Source: Candidatus Desulfovibrio intestinipullorum
GTDB taxonomy: Bacteria; Desulfobacterota; Desulfovibrionia; Desulfovibrionales; Desulfovibrionaceae
DNA length: 64,000 nt
Assembly: GCA_019113165.1 (NCBI GenBank)
Contig: DXHV01000060.1
Span: 18,527-82,526, forward strand
Direction: 5' to 3'
The notes below the pieces were generated by a model. That model was not told where the DNA came from, made no database searches, and saw nothing but the letters and a program-made list of their open reading frames with translations. Both the position numbers and the translations under genes were made by a program. The first letter of the stretch is position 1. Every line of letters begins with the position of its first letter. Shown in pieces: positions 8,101 to 16,982 of the stretch.

Positions 8101-9189
8101 ATGGCAGATTTGCTGAAAACACCGCTGACTGCCTGGCATGAAAGCCACGGAGCCAAGATGGCCCCCTTTGCCGGCTGGAACATGCCCATTCAGTATGAAG
8201 GCATTCTGGCCGAGCACAAGCACACCCGCGAAAGTGCCTCGGTCTTCGATATATGCCACATGGGCGAATTCCTTGTTCATGGTGCCGGCGCCAGGGAAGC
8301 GCTCATGAAGGCCGTGAGCCACAGTCTGGCCGAGCTCGCCGAGGGCCGCTGCCGCTACGGCTTCATTCTCAACGACAAGGGTGGCGTGCTGGACGACTGC
8401 ATCATCTATCACCTGGGCCCGGATTCCTACATGGTCGTTGTCAATGCCGCCTGCAGCGCCACGGACTTTGCCGTGCTGAGCGAGCGCCTGCCCGGCCTTA
8501 CTTGCGAGGACGTGTCGGACACCACGGCCAAGATAGACCTGCAGGGCCCCAGGGCCGTGGAAATTCTGGAAGACTTCCTTGGCGAGGATCTGCACAATCT
8601 CGGCTACTTTGCCTTCAGGTACACCACCTGGCAGGGCAAAAAGCTCCTGGTCAGCCGCACGGGCTACACCGGCGAACTGGGCTATGAACTCTACATCGAC
8701 GCCGGTTCTGCCCTGGATCTGTGGGAAGGCCTGCTCAAGGACGAGCGCGTCAGGCCCGCAGGACTTGGTGCCAGGGACACCCTGCGCATGGAAGCAGGCC
8801 TTGCTCTGTACGGCCACGAGCTGGACACGGAACACACCCCAGTGGAAGCCGGCCTTGGCATCATGATGAAGAGCCAGGCCGACTACGTGGGCAAGGAAGG
8901 CCTTGCCACGGTGCGCGAAAAGCTTCTGCCCCTGGAACTGGACGGCCGGCGTGCCCCGCGCCACGGCGACGCTGTCGCCCTGGGCGACGAGGAAGTGGGC
9001 CGGGTCACTTCCGGCACCTTTGCCCCCTCGCTCAACAAGGCCATTGCCTTCGCCTGGGTCCGGGCGGACAAGGCCGAGGCCACGGAGTACACCATCGTGA
9101 CCCCGCGTGCCAGGCTTGCGGCCAGGGTCGTTTCCCTGCCCTTCTACAAGCAGGGCACGGCCAGGACCAAGCTGACTCCCAGGGGCTGA
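8101..9189 (+). CDS. gcvT: Glycine cleavage system aminomethyltransferase (T protein)
   Basis: GcvT takes the aminomethyl group carried on the lipoyl arm of GcvH, releases ammonia and forms 5,10-methylenetetrahydrofolate. The 362-residue product has the expected length and blocks: TPLTAWHESHGAKMAPFAGW at the N-terminus, SVFDICHMGEF near 44, RCRYGFILNDKGGVLDD near 82, SRTGYTGELGYELY near 185 and the ARDTLRMEAGLALYGHE folate-binding segment near 223. GAAGGAG precedes the ATG. It is the first of four colinear gcv genes with 6 to about 85 base gaps. I looked for a glycine riboswitch in the 276 bases upstream and saw none. Confidence 0.96.
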   Translation: MADLLKTPLTAWHESHGAKMAPFAGWNMPIQYEGILAEHKHTRESASVFDICHMGEFLVHGAGAREALMKAVSHSLAELAEGRCRYGFILNDKGGVLDDCIIYHLGPDSYMVVVNAACSATDFAVLSERLPGLTCEDVSDTTAKIDLQGPRAVEILEDFLGEDLHNLGYFAFRYTTWQGKKLLVSRTGYTGELGYELYIDAGSALDLWEGLLKDERVRPAGLGARDTLRMEAGLALYGHELDTEHTPVEAGLGIMMKSQADYVGKEGLATVREKLLPLELDGRRAPRHGDAVALGDEEVGRVTSGTFAPSLNKAIAFAWVRADKAEATEYTIVTPRARLAARVVSLPFYKQGTARTKLTPRG

Positions 9190-9274
9190 TCGCAAAAAAA
9201 ACTGCGGTATTCCTGTGGTATTATCACTGTTTTCTGCCCTTTTTCATCTGCCATTCTTTGTGAGGAGGCACACC

Positions 9275-9658
9275 ATGTCCAATCCTGCAGATCTCAAATA
9301 TTCCAAGAGCCATGAATGGGTCCGCGTCGAAGGCGGCGAGGCTGTTGTCGGTATCACCACCTTTGCCCAGGAAGCCCTGGGCGACATTACCTACGTGGAA
9401 GCTCCCGCCGTGGACGACGAAGTGGAAGCCGGCGCCGAATGCGGTTCCATCGAATCCGTGAAGGCAGCAAGCGACCTCATCTCCCCAGTGTCCGGCAAGG
9501 TTGTTGCCGTCAACAGCGAGCTTGAGAGCGCTCCCGAAATCATCAACCAGGATCCCTATGGCAAGGGCTGGATCTACCGCGTGGCCACGGACGCCCTGCC
9601 GGACGATCTGCTTGATGCCGCAGCCTACGAAGCCGTGTGTGCACAGGAAAGCCACTAG
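9275..9658 (+). CDS. gcvH: Glycine cleavage system H protein
   Basis: GcvH is the small lipoylated shuttle that carries the aminomethyl group from the P to the T protein and is re-oxidised by dihydrolipoyl dehydrogenase. The 127-residue sequence contains YSKSHEWVRVEGGEAVVGIT, then DITYVEAPAVDDEV and CGSIESVKAASDL, whose lysine (about residue 64) is the lipoylation site; INQDPYGKGWIYRV closes the domain. I chose ATG 9275, which follows GAGGAGG; the frame extends upstream to 9215 but without a ribosome site. It lies between gcvT and gcvPA. No lpd (L protein) gene is in the window, so that subunit must come from elsewhere. Confidence 0.96.
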   Translation: MSNPADLKYSKSHEWVRVEGGEAVVGITTFAQEALGDITYVEAPAVDDEVEAGAECGSIESVKAASDLISPVSGKVVAVNSELESAPEIINQDPYGKGWIYRVATDALPDDLLDAAAYEAVCAQESH

Positions 9659-9670
9659 GCTGGAGGAACA

Positions 9671-11038
9671 ATGCCCTATATTCCTCATACCCAGGCTGAG
9701 CTCGACCACATGCTCGCAACGGTGGGCGTGAAGAGCCTGGATGATCTCTTTGCGGACATTGCACCGGATATGCGTCCCCGCAGCTTCCTGGCCAGGCGCG
9801 GTCTGCCCGAGCAGGAAGTGATCGCCCTGTGCGAGGAACTGGCCAACCGCAACCAGTCCGTGCTCTCCTTCCTGGGTGCCGGCTACTATGATCACGGCAT
9901 TCCCGCGGCAGTGGACGCCCTGGCCGGCCAGAGCGCCTTCCTGACCGCCTACACGCCCTATCAGGCTGAGTGCTCCCAGGGCACGCTGCAGGCCATCTTT
10001 GAGTTCCAGACGGCCGTGGCCCGGCTCATGGAGCTGGACTGCGCCAATGCCTCCCTCTATGACTGCGGCACGGCGCTTTTTGAAGCCAGCACCATGTGCG
10101 TGCGCGCTGCCAAGAAAAGGAAGATCGTCCTGGACGAGGGCGTCAATCCCATCTGGCGGAACATGCTGCACACCTATGCCGAAAACCTGCCCATGGAATT
10201 TGTCCTGGTGCCCCATCGGGACGGCAGGCCGGACAAGGAGGCTCTGATCGCGGCCATTGACAAGGACACGGCCGGCGTTGTGGTGCAGAACCCCAACTTT
10301 TTCGGCGTGGTCTGCGACTACGCGGACGTTTTTGCCGCCGCCAAGGCCGTCAAGGCCGTCAGCGTCGTGGCCGTGAACCCCGTGCTGCAGGCTGTGCTGA
10401 AAACGCCCGGCGCCATGGGTGCCGACATTGCCGTGGCCGAGGGCCAGTCCCTGGGCCTGCCCCTCAACTTCGGCGGTCCCTACCTGGGCCTCATGGCCTG
10501 CACCAAGACCCTGATCCGGCAGATGCCCGGACGCCTGGTGGGCCGGACCCACGACAAGGAAGGCCGGACCGGCTACGTGCTGACCCTGCAGGCCAGGGAA
10601 CAGCACATCCGCCGCTCCAAGGCGACCTCCAACATCTGCTCGAACCAGAATGCCTGCGCCCTGCGCAGCCTTATCTACCTCTCCCTGATGGGCCCCCAGG
10701 GCCTGCAGGACGTGGCGGAAAACAGCATGGAAATGGCCCATTACGCGGCCAGGACCCTGACTGCGGGCATTGAGGGCGCCGAGCTCCTCAACGACGCGCC
10801 CTTTGGCAACGAAGTGGCCCTGACCCTGCCCGTGTCCGCCGACCTCGTGGTGCAGCGCTGCCTTGCCAAGCACAAGGTCGTGCCCGGCTACCCCGTGGGC
10901 AGAACCTATCCGGGCATGGACAAGGTCCTGCTCGTGGCCTGCACGGAAAAGAACACCGTCGGACAGGTGGGCATCCTGCTCGATGCCATGCAGGATGTCA
11001 TTGCCGACATCCGGCAGGAAGAAGCACTGCGTGGCTAG
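9671..11038 (+). CDS. gcvPA: Glycine dehydrogenase (decarboxylating), P protein subunit 1
   Basis: This is one half of the two-subunit P protein, which decarboxylates glycine with PLP and passes the aminomethyl group to GcvH. The 455-residue product matches the alpha-type subunit: YIPHTQAELDHMLATVGV at the N-terminus, SFLGAGYYDHGIPA near 75, TAYTPYQAECSQGTLQ near 97, FNFGGPYLGLMA-like sequence (LNFGGPYLGLMA) near 270 and the RRSKATSNICSNQ block near 315. GGAGG sits 6 bases before the ATG. It precedes gcvPB by about 6-12 bases, and the two subunits together correspond to the single-chain P protein of other bacteria. Confidence 0.96.
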   Translation: MPYIPHTQAELDHMLATVGVKSLDDLFADIAPDMRPRSFLARRGLPEQEVIALCEELANRNQSVLSFLGAGYYDHGIPAAVDALAGQSAFLTAYTPYQAECSQGTLQAIFEFQTAVARLMELDCANASLYDCGTALFEASTMCVRAAKKRKIVLDEGVNPIWRNMLHTYAENLPMEFVLVPHRDGRPDKEALIAAIDKDTAGVVVQNPNFFGVVCDYADVFAAAKAVKAVSVVAVNPVLQAVLKTPGAMGADIAVAEGQSLGLPLNFGGPYLGLMACTKTLIRQMPGRLVGRTHDKEGRTGYVLTLQAREQHIRRSKATSNICSNQNACALRSLIYLSLMGPQGLQDVAENSMEMAHYAARTLTAGIEGAELLNDAPFGNEVALTLPVSADLVVQRCLAKHKVVPGYPVGRTYPGMDKVLLVACTEKNTVGQVGILLDAMQDVIADIRQEEALRG

Positions 11039-11050
11039 GGGGGAATGAAG

Positions 11051-12496
11051 ATGCAGACCATATTTGAAAAATCCGTTCCCGGACGCCGTACCACGGGGCT
11101 TGCTCCCGAGGCTGCCCTGCATCGTGCGAACGAGCTTGTGCCGGGCGAACTCACCCGTGCCCAGGCCGTGCGCCTGCCCGAATGCTCGGAACTTGATGTC
11201 GTCCGTCACTTCACGCAGCTTGCCAAGCTCAACTACAGCGTGGACGCCAACTTCTATCCCCTGGGATCGTGCACAATGAAGTACAATCCCAAGGTCACCG
11301 AAGTGGTGGCTGCCCTGCCGGGCTTCAACAAGGTGCATCCGCTTCTGGCCCGCATAGGCAACGGCCAGGGCTGCCAGGGCTCCATGCACTGCCTCTATGT
11401 GCTGGAGCGCAGCCTGTGTGCCATTACCGGCATGGAGGCCTTCACCCTGCAGCCCATGGCAGGCGCCAACGGCGAGTTCACCGGCGTCTCCATCATTGCC
11501 GCCTACCACCGTTCCAAGGGCCGTGACCGCCGCATCATGCTCATTCCCGATGCCGCCCACGGCACCAATCCGGCCTCTGCCGCCATGGCAGGGTTCACGG
11601 TCGTGGAACTGCCCTCCAGGGACGGCATGGTGGATCCCGAGGCCGTGAAGGCAGCCATGGACAAATACGGCGAGAATATTGCCGGCCTCATGATGACCTG
11701 CCCCAACACCCTGGGCCTCATGGAAGTGCACCTCAGAGAAGTGGCAGCTCTGCTGCACAGCATCGATGCCCTGGTCTACTACGATGGCGCCAACATGAAC
11801 GCCATCCTGGGCAAGATGCGCGTGGGCGACGTGGGCTTTGACGTTGTGCACCTGAACCTGCACAAGACCTTTGCCACGCCTCATGGTGGAGGCGGTCCCG
11901 GCGCCGGTCCGGTGGGTGTGTGCGAGCGCCTCATCCCCTTCCTGCCCTCGCCGCGCATTACTCGCAAGGCGGACGGCAGCTACGAGTTCCTGCCCGACAA
12001 TCCCGAGAGCATCGGCCATGTGGGGCCCTTCTACGGCAGCTACGGCGTGCTCATGAAGGCTCTGGCCTATATCCTGCGCCTGGGTGGCGAAGGCCTGGAA
12101 CGCGTGGCCGAGTACGCCGTGCTCAATGCCAACTACCTGCGTGCAAAGCTCAAGGACGTTCTGGACGAACCCTATGACCGCATCTGCATGCATGAGTTCG
12201 TGGCCTCCGCTCCGGCCGGCCTGAAGGCCCTGGACATTGCCAAGGGCCTGCTGGAACTGGGCTTCCACGCGCCGACCATGTACTTCCCCCTGCTTGTGCA
12301 CGAATGCCTCATGCCCGAGCCCACGGAAACGGAAAGCATGCAGACCCTGGATGCCTTCTGTGATGCCGTGCACGCCATCGTGGCCCGTGCCAAGGAAGAT
12401 CCGGAGTATCTGGCCGAAGCACCCCGCGGCCTGCCGGTCTCCCGTCTCGACGAGACCGAAGCGGCCAGGAAGATGCATCTGACCGAAGACATGTAG
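11051..12496 (+). CDS. gcvPB: Glycine dehydrogenase (decarboxylating), P protein subunit 2
   Basis: This is the PLP-binding half of the two-subunit P protein. The sequence FDVVHLNLHKTFATPHGGGG near residue 275 contains the PLP lysine, followed by GPGAGPVGV; upstream are NFYPLGSCTMKYNPK near 72 and the AGANGEFTGV segment, all family signatures. Length, about 481 residues, is normal. Two in-frame ATGs occur at 11045 and 11051: the GGGGGG run at 11038-11043 is too close to the first and well spaced for the second, so I start at 11051. It ends the gcv cluster; an intrinsic terminator follows 58 bases after the stop. Confidence 0.95.
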   Translation: MQTIFEKSVPGRRTTGLAPEAALHRANELVPGELTRAQAVRLPECSELDVVRHFTQLAKLNYSVDANFYPLGSCTMKYNPKVTEVVAALPGFNKVHPLLARIGNGQGCQGSMHCLYVLERSLCAITGMEAFTLQPMAGANGEFTGVSIIAAYHRSKGRDRRIMLIPDAAHGTNPASAAMAGFTVVELPSRDGMVDPEAVKAAMDKYGENIAGLMMTCPNTLGLMEVHLREVAALLHSIDALVYYDGANMNAILGKMRVGDVGFDVVHLNLHKTFATPHGGGGPGAGPVGVCERLIPFLPSPRITRKADGSYEFLPDNPESIGHVGPFYGSYGVLMKALAYILRLGGEGLERVAEYAVLNANYLRAKLKDVLDEPYDRICMHEFVASAPAGLKALDIAKGLLELGFHAPTMYFPLLVHECLMPEPTETESMQTLDAFCDAVHAIVARAKEDPEYLAEAPRGLPVSRLDETEAARKMHLTEDM

Positions 12497-12553
12497 CAAG
12501 AGGCCGGGAGAACGTGTCCGTTTGCTTCTCCCTGCAGTTGACCTGATTTTGAA

Positions 12554-12618
12554 AAGCACAGAGGTGTGTTGCGTTCCACGCGACTCCTCTGTGCTTCTTC
12601 CTTTTTCCGGCTTTTTTT
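12554..12618 (+). terminator. Intrinsic terminator of the gcv operon
   Basis: AAGCACAGAGG (12554-12564) pairs perfectly with CCTCTGTGCTT (12586-12596), with additional pairing inside the loop, and is followed by CTTCCTTTTT and then a run of T after 12610. It lies 58 bases after the gcvPB stop. Confidence 0.88.
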
Positions 12619-13176
12619 TTGCCCTGTGCCCGGTCTTTGCGCCAGGACATGGCGTCCCGGGCAGCCGTCAGGAATGGCAGTGTCGGGCTGCGGTGAGATG
12701 GTCTTTTTTTGCCGTGAATGGAATGGACAAAAGAAAGTCCGTACACTGGAGGATGCCTGCCAGGCAGGATTTTCCTGCAGAATGCGATGTGCGCAGAGGA
12801 GAGGTCTTGTTATTCCACTACAAAAAAACAGGCAGGACGAACCCAGTGACCTGTGAAACTGTGCATGGAAAGTACATTGCAGAAAAAGAGAAGAAGCTTT
12901 TCATTTTGTGAATGAGAAATGAGCACTTTATTTCTGTTTCTGAACAAATGGTGATAATTACTTGACAATACTAAAAAGTTGGTGTAACTAAGTCTAGATA
13001 GCTTTCAAGTCTTTGTACAGGGCTCTCCCGCAAAAAGAAGACTCTTTTCTGCGCTGATGAGTCTTTTTGCAGAGGGAAAGCCGCTTGATAATCACTCGCA
13101 TTCTGCATGTTTTTGATGGTAACTGCTGTGTGGATAGGCAGTTTGTGAATATTTCCACTTTTGTGCTTTGGCCCTA

Positions 13177-13201
13177 TTGTATACAAAATTGGTCTTATAA
13201 T
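13177..13201 (+). promoter_or_regulatory. Promoter and FadR/GntR-type operator of the lactate oxidation operon
   Basis: TATAAT (13196-13201) lies 17 bases before the lldG ATG, and TTGTATACAA (13177-13186), a perfect 10-bp palindrome, sits where the promoter spacer would be. The palindrome matches the T.GTa..tAC.A half-site pattern of FadR-subfamily GntR regulators, which include lactate regulators of the LldR type. No regulator gene is nearby, so the identity of the factor is inferred. The -35 is weak, as expected for a regulated promoter. Confidence 0.45.
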
Positions 13202-13218
13202 GGACGCAGGAGACCTTT

Positions 13219-13854
13219 ATGTCCAACATCAACCCGGAACTTGTAGAAAAATTTACTGCGATGGCGCAAGCTGTCGCTGCTACAGTCGCTGAAGTTCCTT
13301 CCAAGGAAGAAGCCTTCAAATACGTCGTGGATCTGTGCCTTTCCAAGGATCCCTGTGAACTGCTCGCCGACGAGCCGGGCACAGAAAAAGGCCCCCTTGG
13401 TCCGAACCGCGTGCCGACCCGTGTGCAGCGCGTGCTTGCTGCTCCCTCTCTGAATGACGAGGACTTTGCCCTGCTTGATAAGCTCTGCCAGGAAAAGGGC
13501 ATCCTCTGCCTGCGCGACAAGGTGCGTCAGTATGCTGCCGGTATCGACATCGGCATCAACGAGGCTGTGGCTGCCGTGGCCGCAAGCGGCACCTGTCTTT
13601 GCCCCACCACGGACGAAGACGTGCGTCTGGCCGGCATGATCAGCGAAATCAGCGTCGTGCTGCTGAAGAAATCGGACATCTATCCCGACCTTCCTTCCGT
13701 GGCTGGCATAATGCGCGAAGCAATCGGCAACGGCCCCGAAGGAAGCTTCACCACCCTGATCACTGGTCCGAGCCGTACCGCCGATATCGAATGTGTTGGC
13801 GCTGTCGGCGTCCATGGTCCGCTCATGATGCATGTTCTTCTCCTGGAGGCCTAA
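13219..13854 (+). CDS. lldG: L-lactate dehydrogenase complex subunit LldG (LUD domain, LutC-like)
   Basis: LldG/LutC is a small LUD-domain subunit of the flavin-free, iron-sulfur L-lactate dehydrogenase that oxidises lactate to pyruvate in Desulfovibrio. The 211-residue protein has an N-terminal helical segment, the LUD core with GIDIGINEAVAAVAASGT near residue 110 and the C-terminal LITGPSRTADIECVGAVGVH motif, which is diagnostic for LutC-type proteins. AGGAGA precedes the ATG at 13219. Only 3 bases separate it from lldEF, so the two are cotranscribed and probably form one complex. No lactate permease or D-lactate dehydrogenase gene accompanies them here. Confidence 0.9.
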   Translation: MSNINPELVEKFTAMAQAVAATVAEVPSKEEAFKYVVDLCLSKDPCELLADEPGTEKGPLGPNRVPTRVQRVLAAPSLNDEDFALLDKLCQEKGILCLRDKVRQYAAGIDIGINEAVAAVAASGTCLCPTTDEDVRLAGMISEISVVLLKKSDIYPDLPSVAGIMREAIGNGPEGSFTTLITGPSRTADIECVGAVGVHGPLMMHVLLLEA

Positions 13855-13857
13855 GCA

Positions 13858-16017
13858 ATGCAACAAGCACCCAAGACATACGGCGAGTACAGCAAAGAAA
13901 TTGATGAAGCTCTGAACGATCCGCAGCTTCGCAAGACTCTGGACAAGTACTCCATTACCTATCGCACCAACCGCGCCGTTGTGATGCGTGACATTGATGA
14001 GGCGACTCTGATCCACGAAATCGCCGAATTCAAGGACGATGCCGCCGCCCACATGGAAGAGCTGTACCAGCAGTTCAAGGCCGAGGCCGAAAAGCGCGGC
14101 GTGCATGTCTACCGTGCCGCCACGGCCGCCGAAGCCAATCAGCTCATTTCCGACATCGCCAGGAAGGAAGGCGTCAAGCGCATCGTCAAGTCCAAGTCCA
14201 TGACTTCGGAAGAGACGCAGCTCAACCACAAGCTCATCGCCGACGGCTACATTGTGGACGAAACCGACCTTGGCGAATGGATTCTCCAGCTGCGCCACGA
14301 GACCCCCTCGCACATGGTCATGCCCGCTATTCACCTGAGCCGCTATCAGGTGGCCGAAGACTTCTCCAAGGTCACCCAGGTGAAGCAGGATCCCGACATT
14401 GATCGCCTGGTCAAGGTGGCCCGCGTGCAGCTGCGCCGCAAGTTCATTGCCGGCGACATGGGCATCACGGGCTGCAACTTCGCCATTGCCGAATGCGGCG
14501 CCATCACCACGGTCACCAACGAAGGCAACGCCCGCATGGTCGAGACCATGCCCCGCGTGCACACCGTGCTGGTGGGCCTGGACAAGCTCGTGCGCTCCAT
14601 TGACGATGTCATGATCGCCCTGCAGATTCTGCCCCGCAATGCCACGGCCCAGCGCATCACCTCCTACGTGTCCTGGGTCTGCGGTCCCACCAAGTGGAAG
14701 GGCTCCGCGGACGGCCAGAAGAGCATGCACATTGTCTTCCTGGACAATGGCCGTACCAGGGTTGCCAAGGATCCCATCTTCAAGCAGGTCTTCCGCTGCG
14801 TGCGCTGCGGTGCCTGTACCAACGTCTGCCCCGTCTTCCGTCTCATTGGCGGTCACAAGATGGGCTACATCTACATGGGCGCCATCGGTCTCATCCTGAC
14901 CTACCTCTACCACGGCGAAGACAAGGCCAAGATTCTCAGCCAGAACTGCATCGGCTGCGAAGCCTGCCACCATGTCTGCTCCGGCGGCATTGACCTGCCC
15001 ATGCTGAACCGCGAAGTGCGCAATCGTCTTGTGGACGACGGCGATGGCAATGCCATGGGTTCCCTCATGAAGATTGTCATGACGAACCGCAAGATGTTCC
15101 ACAACCTGCTGCGCTTTGCCAGCAAGGCCCAGCGCCCCTTCACCGCCGGTACCCAGTTCCAGCGCCACCTGCCCATGATCTTCCTGAAGAAGCACGACTT
15201 CAAGGCCCTGCCCGCCATTGCCGACAAGGCCTTCCGTGATCAGTGGGGCGATATTGCACCCAAGGTGAGCAATCCCAAGTACCGTGTGGCCCTCTTTGCC
15301 GGCTGCGCCGAAGACTTCATCTATCCCGAACAGCTTGTGGCTGCCGTGAAGATCCTGGCTGCCTGCAACGTGGCCGTGGACTTCCCCATGGATCAGACCT
15401 GCTGCGGTCTGCCCCTGGGCATGATGGGCCAGCGCAAGGCCGTGCAGACAGTGGCCCGCCAGAACGTGCGCGCCTTTGCCGACGGCAATTACGACTACAT
15501 TATTACCCTGTGCGCCAGCTGCGGTTCCACCCTCAAGAAGCAGTACGGAAACTACCTGGCCAATGATCCCGACATCTCCTACGGTGTCGTGTCCCGCTTC
15601 CAGGACAAGATCATTGACCTGAGCTCCTTCCTGCGCGATGTGCTGGATCTGAAGCCCGAAGACTTTGTCAACACCCATGAGAAGGTCACCTTCCATGCCT
15701 CCTGCCATCAGTGCCGTGCCCTGAAGGCTGCCGACAAGTCCCGCGATCTCATCAAGGATGTGGCCGACTACGTGCCCTGCTTCGAAGAAGAAGTGTGCTG
15801 CGGCTTTGGCGGCACCTATTCCGTGAAGTTCCCCATCATCTCCAAGGAAATCATCGAGAGGAAGGTGAAGAGCATCGCCGAGACCAAGGCCGAGCGCGTG
15901 GTCATGGACTGCCCCGGCTGCGTCCTGCAGATCCGTGGCGCCGTGGAAAAGGAAAAGCTCAACGTCAAGGTCACACACCTCTCCGAACTGCTGGCTGACA
16001 AGATTCAGCCCAAGTAG
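13858..16017 (+). CDS. lldEF: L-lactate dehydrogenase iron-sulfur subunit, fused LldE-LldF (LutB-LutA fusion)
   Basis: This 719-residue protein joins two proteins that are separate in Bacillus and E. coli-type systems. Residues 1-300 form a LUD domain of the LutB/LldF kind (KSKSMTSEETQLNHKL near 115, EGNARMVETMPRVH near 222). Two [4Fe-4S] motifs follow, CVRCGACTNVCP near 315 and CIGCEACHHVCSGG near 365. The last 240 residues hold two CCG (heterodisulfide-reductase-type) cysteine motifs, with CCGLPLGMMG near 514, CASCGS near 551, HASCHQC near 613 and CCGFGGTYSVKFP near 646, equivalent to LldE/LutA. It probably passes electrons from lactate to the membrane quinone pool. The fused form occurs in Desulfovibrio lactate oxidation loci. 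Confidence 0.92.
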   Translation: MQQAPKTYGEYSKEIDEALNDPQLRKTLDKYSITYRTNRAVVMRDIDEATLIHEIAEFKDDAAAHMEELYQQFKAEAEKRGVHVYRAATAAEANQLISDIARKEGVKRIVKSKSMTSEETQLNHKLIADGYIVDETDLGEWILQLRHETPSHMVMPAIHLSRYQVAEDFSKVTQVKQDPDIDRLVKVARVQLRRKFIAGDMGITGCNFAIAECGAITTVTNEGNARMVETMPRVHTVLVGLDKLVRSIDDVMIALQILPRNATAQRITSYVSWVCGPTKWKGSADGQKSMHIVFLDNGRTRVAKDPIFKQVFRCVRCGACTNVCPVFRLIGGHKMGYIYMGAIGLILTYLYHGEDKAKILSQNCIGCEACHHVCSGGIDLPMLNREVRNRLVDDGDGNAMGSLMKIVMTNRKMFHNLLRFASKAQRPFTAGTQFQRHLPMIFLKKHDFKALPAIADKAFRDQWGDIAPKVSNPKYRVALFAGCAEDFIYPEQLVAAVKILAACNVAVDFPMDQTCCGLPLGMMGQRKAVQTVARQNVRAFADGNYDYIITLCASCGSTLKKQYGNYLANDPDISYGVVSRFQDKIIDLSSFLRDVLDLKPEDFVNTHEKVTFHASCHQCRALKAADKSRDLIKDVADYVPCFEEEVCCGFGGTYSVKFPIISKEIIERKVKSIAETKAERVVMDCPGCVLQIRGAVEKEKLNVKVTHLSELLADKIQPK

Positions 16018-16075
16018 CAGGATTCGAAGAAACGTGCCGGCTCTTTGAACGAGGAGCCTGACGCCCGAATGTGAA

Positions 16076-16115
16076 GAGGGGCCGGAAACAGGACGTGTCC
16101 TGTTTCCGGCCCCTC
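16076..16115 (+). terminator. Strong 19-bp hairpin between lldEF and the NagD-type gene
   Basis: GAGGGGCCGGAAACAGGAC and its exact inverted copy flank a 2-base GT centre. It sits 59 bases after the lldEF stop and 60 bases before the end of the convergent gene. No T-run follows on either strand, but the position suggests a shared end for both transcripts. Confidence 0.6.
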
Positions 16116-16175
16116 ATTGCGTCTGAGGCCACGAAGAAGTCGAGACATGAGGCTTGCGCCTCTGGCTCTGTGTCC

Positions 16176-16982
16176 CTACGGCAGCACAGAGCCTAGTGTC
16201 TCGGCAATGACCGTGGGTTTGCGTTGCTCCAGCAGGGCTTCTTCCAGGGTGGCCTCGCCGCTCAGGACCAGGATGAAGTCAATGCCTGCGTTTTCCGCCA
16301 GGCGCTTGTCCGTGCTCAGACGATCGCCTGCCATGACCAGGGCCGACGGAGGGTAGAGCCTGAAGAGCGGTTCCAGAACTTCGGTATTGGGCTTGCCGAA
16401 GATCTTTTCCGGACGCCGGCCCGTGGCAATTTCGTAGAGGCCGAGAAAGCTGCCCACATCAGGAAGCGGACCTTCCGGCGAAGGACAGACAAGATCCGGG
16501 TGGGTGGCAAAGAAGCGGACTTTGGGCTTTTGCAGGAGCAGGGCCGAACGGGCCAGCTTTTCGTAGGTGAGCTCGGTGTCGTAGGCCAGGATGACGCACT
16601 GTGCTTCTTCCTCTGTCTGGACAAGTTCTGGCATGCGCCGGGCAAGGTCGGCCCTGAAGGCCGTATTGCCCACGACATAGGCGCGCTTTATGCCTTCCTC
16701 CACAAGAAAGTCCACAAGCGGAGTTGTGGGGGCCAGAAACTGTTCCAGCCTGGCCGGAATGCCCATGCGGTTCAGCTTGTCCACATAGGTGGCCGGCGAG
16801 TGGGAGGTGTTGTTGCTCAGAAAGCGGAAGTCAAAGCGCTCCCAGTTGCGCAGGATGCCGGCAACGGCCGGGGCAATGGGAATGGATCCAAGATAGACGG
16901 TGCCGTCCAGATCCAGAACAACGCAGCGCTTTTCTGACCAGTCAATGGCGGACGTGTTGTCCGGGGAAGCGTTGGTCTGCAT
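16176..16982 (-). CDS. HAD-superfamily phosphatase, NagD/AraL type
   Basis: NagD-type HAD IIA phosphatases hydrolyse phosphate from small sugar phosphates, glycerol phosphates or nucleotides. The 268-residue sequence has motif I CVVLDLDGTVYLGS near residue 20, motif II FLSNNTSHSP near 57, the IIA cap, then IFGKPNTEVLEPL (motif III lysine) near 200 and VMAGDRLSTDKRLAENAGID (motif IV) near 220. I start it at ATG 16982, giving MQTNASPDN; the frame extends upstream without support. It is transcribed divergently from the glpAB-glpC genes, so glycerol phosphate is a possible substrate, but that is only context. Motif residues look intact. Confidence 0.85.
   Translation of the reverse strand: MQTNASPDNTSAIDWSEKRCVVLDLDGTVYLGSIPIAPAVAGILRNWERFDFRFLSNNTSHSPATYVDKLNRMGIPARLEQFLAPTTPLVDFLVEEGIKRAYVVGNTAFRADLARRMPELVQTEEEAQCVILAYDTELTYEKLARSALLLQKPKVRFFATHPDLVCPSPEGPLPDVGSFLGLYEIATGRRPEKIFGKPNTEVLEPLFRLYPPSALVMAGDRLSTDKRLAENAGIDFILVLSGEATLEEALLEQRKPTVIAETLGSVLP

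Larger units (their letters stand above)
12497..13218. other. Intergenic region between gcv and lactate oxidation genes
   Basis: After the gcv terminator the region shows no supportable gene. The second half (about 12880-13200) is AT-rich compared with the flanking genes and is where I expect control of lldG-lldEF. It contains a TTGACA at 12962, a short ACTTGA/TCAAGT inverted repeat around 12960-13010 and, close to the gene, the TTGTATACAA palindrome and a TATAAT box described separately. Confidence 0.6.

Noticed and set aside
9224..12559. An 1111-codon minus-strand open frame opposite the gcv genes
   Set aside because: It is the mirror of gcvH, gcvPA and gcvPB, whose products are clearly recognisable. 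GC-rich third positions keep the opposite strand open; the antisense protein is His/Gly-rich and resembles no family.
13195..15978. A 927-codon minus-strand frame opposite lldG and lldEF
   Set aside because: The plus-strand genes have clear LUD, ferredoxin and CCG motifs and good ribosome sites; the antisense frame has none.
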